7,108 bases of DNA, taken from Cyclobacteriaceae bacterium (lineage in GTDB: Bacteria; Bacteroidota; Bacteroidia; Cytophagales; Cyclobacteriaceae). Shown piece by piece: positions 6,876 through 7,108 of this stretch. Every line of letters begins with the position of its first letter. Position 1 is the first letter of the stretch. A program made the translations under genes and the position numbers. The notes beneath the pieces were generated by a model. It made no database searches. It saw only the letters and a list, made by a program, of their open reading frames with translations, and was not told the DNA's origin. The stretch lies in assembly GCA_025358195.1 (NCBI GenBank), contig JANYKP010000097.1, forward strand, positions 1 to 7,108, in the 5' to 3' direction.

Positions 6876-6901
6876 AAAAGAGGCAGCCATCGGCTGCCTC
6901 T
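6876..6901 (-). terminator. Intrinsic terminator between the two ice-binding protein genes
   Basis: A perfect 10-bp inverted repeat has arms AGAGGCAGCC (6879-6888) and GGCTGCCTCT (6892-6901), with a 3-base loop. Read on the minus strand it ends in TTTT (6879-6876), some 30 bases after the stop of the partial ice-binding gene. The short T run means some read-through into the next ice-binding gene is possible. Confidence 0.8.
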
Positions 6902-6922
6902 CCAGGGATGGTTTAGTTCCCT

Positions 6923-6937
6923 TTATTATTATTATTA
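6923..6937 (-). repeat. (TAA)5 microsatellite forming five in-frame stop codons
   Basis: On the minus strand the partial ice-binding gene ends in AAT and then five consecutive in-frame TAA codons (6937 down to 6923). The first TAA is the stop. The others may be a simple triplet-repeat expansion or a fail-safe against read-through. Confidence 0.9.
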
Positions 6938-7108
6938 ATTTGGCTTTGTAAGAGCGTTACCGTCCATAACGACAGCAGTCTGTGCCAGCGCCCTGCCATT
7001 CATTGATGAGCCTGTTTGGAAAGTGATGCCGGTCATCGACAAAACAATTCCTTCAAAGTGCGTGGTTGTCCCAAAAGTCGCCTGACCAGCTACTTGCCAG
7101 AAGATGTT
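6935..7108 (-). CDS. Second DUF3494 ice-binding protein, C-terminal fragment (5' part outside window)
   Basis: The frame read on the minus strand from the right edge encodes the last 57 residues of a protein and stops at TAA 6937-6935. It begins NIFWQVAGQATFGTTTHFEG and continues with ITFQTGSSMNGRALAQTAVVM. These match the C-terminal part of DUF3494 domains (family pattern NVFWQVGSSATLGTGTSF followed by GRALARNGAVTL). It aligns with residues 525-582 of the complete ice-binding lipoprotein next to it, with roughly 40 percent identity by eye. The two are therefore tandem paralogues, not a recent exact duplication. The Thr-rich GTTTHF segment would lie on a solenoid face of the kind used for ice binding. 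Nothing can be said of its N-terminus, signal peptide or stalk. It has its own terminator downstream at 6876-6901. Confidence 0.88.
   Translation of the reverse strand, partial: NIFWQVAGQATFGTTTHFEGIVLSMTGITFQTGSSMNGRALAQTAVVMDGNALTKPN

Overview
The window looks like chromosomal DNA of a member of the Bacteroidota, perhaps Cytophagales or a related order. The evidence is indirect: a soluble 'SHDLQEPLR' histidine kinase followed by stand-alone receiver proteins, an OmpA-family protein with an N-terminal beta-barrel, SbsA-like Ig domains on a lipoprotein, a lysine-acid-acid motif just after the lipoprotein cysteine, and weak or absent Shine-Dalgarno sequences. No rRNA, tRNA, CRISPR array, transposase or phage gene is visible.

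Left half, plus strand: a two-component cassette. A histidine kinase gene enters from beyond the left edge. Its visible part is 20 tandem 21-residue repeats plus a partial copy, predicted to form a very long helix, fused to a complete HisKA-HATPase core. Its stop codon overlaps the start of a single-domain response regulator by 4 bases (ATGA). About 100 bases further on is a second, paralogous single-domain regulator. The two regulators align over all 136 residues without a gap and share about half their residues. Neither has an output domain, so the effector of the pathway is not in this window.

Middle: the two gene blocks converge on a 167-base gap. It holds one strong hairpin with a 13-bp stem, T-rich on both strands, which can terminate transcription from both sides.

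Right half, minus strand, read right to left: the C-terminal end of a DUF3494 ice-binding protein cut by the window edge; a hairpin terminator; a complete lipoprotein with three SbsA-like Ig domains and a C-terminal DUF3494 ice-binding domain; and, 12 bases later, an OmpA-family protein with a beta-barrel, a degenerate OmpA-like domain and an intact C-terminal peptidoglycan-binding OmpA domain. My reading is a cell-surface module. The lipoprotein would display an ice-binding (or otherwise adhesive) beta-solenoid on an Ig stalk, and the co-transcribed OmpA-like protein would link outer membrane to cell wall. Any regulatory link between the kinase cassette and the ice-binding locus is speculation, because the two blocks are convergent and share no visible control site.
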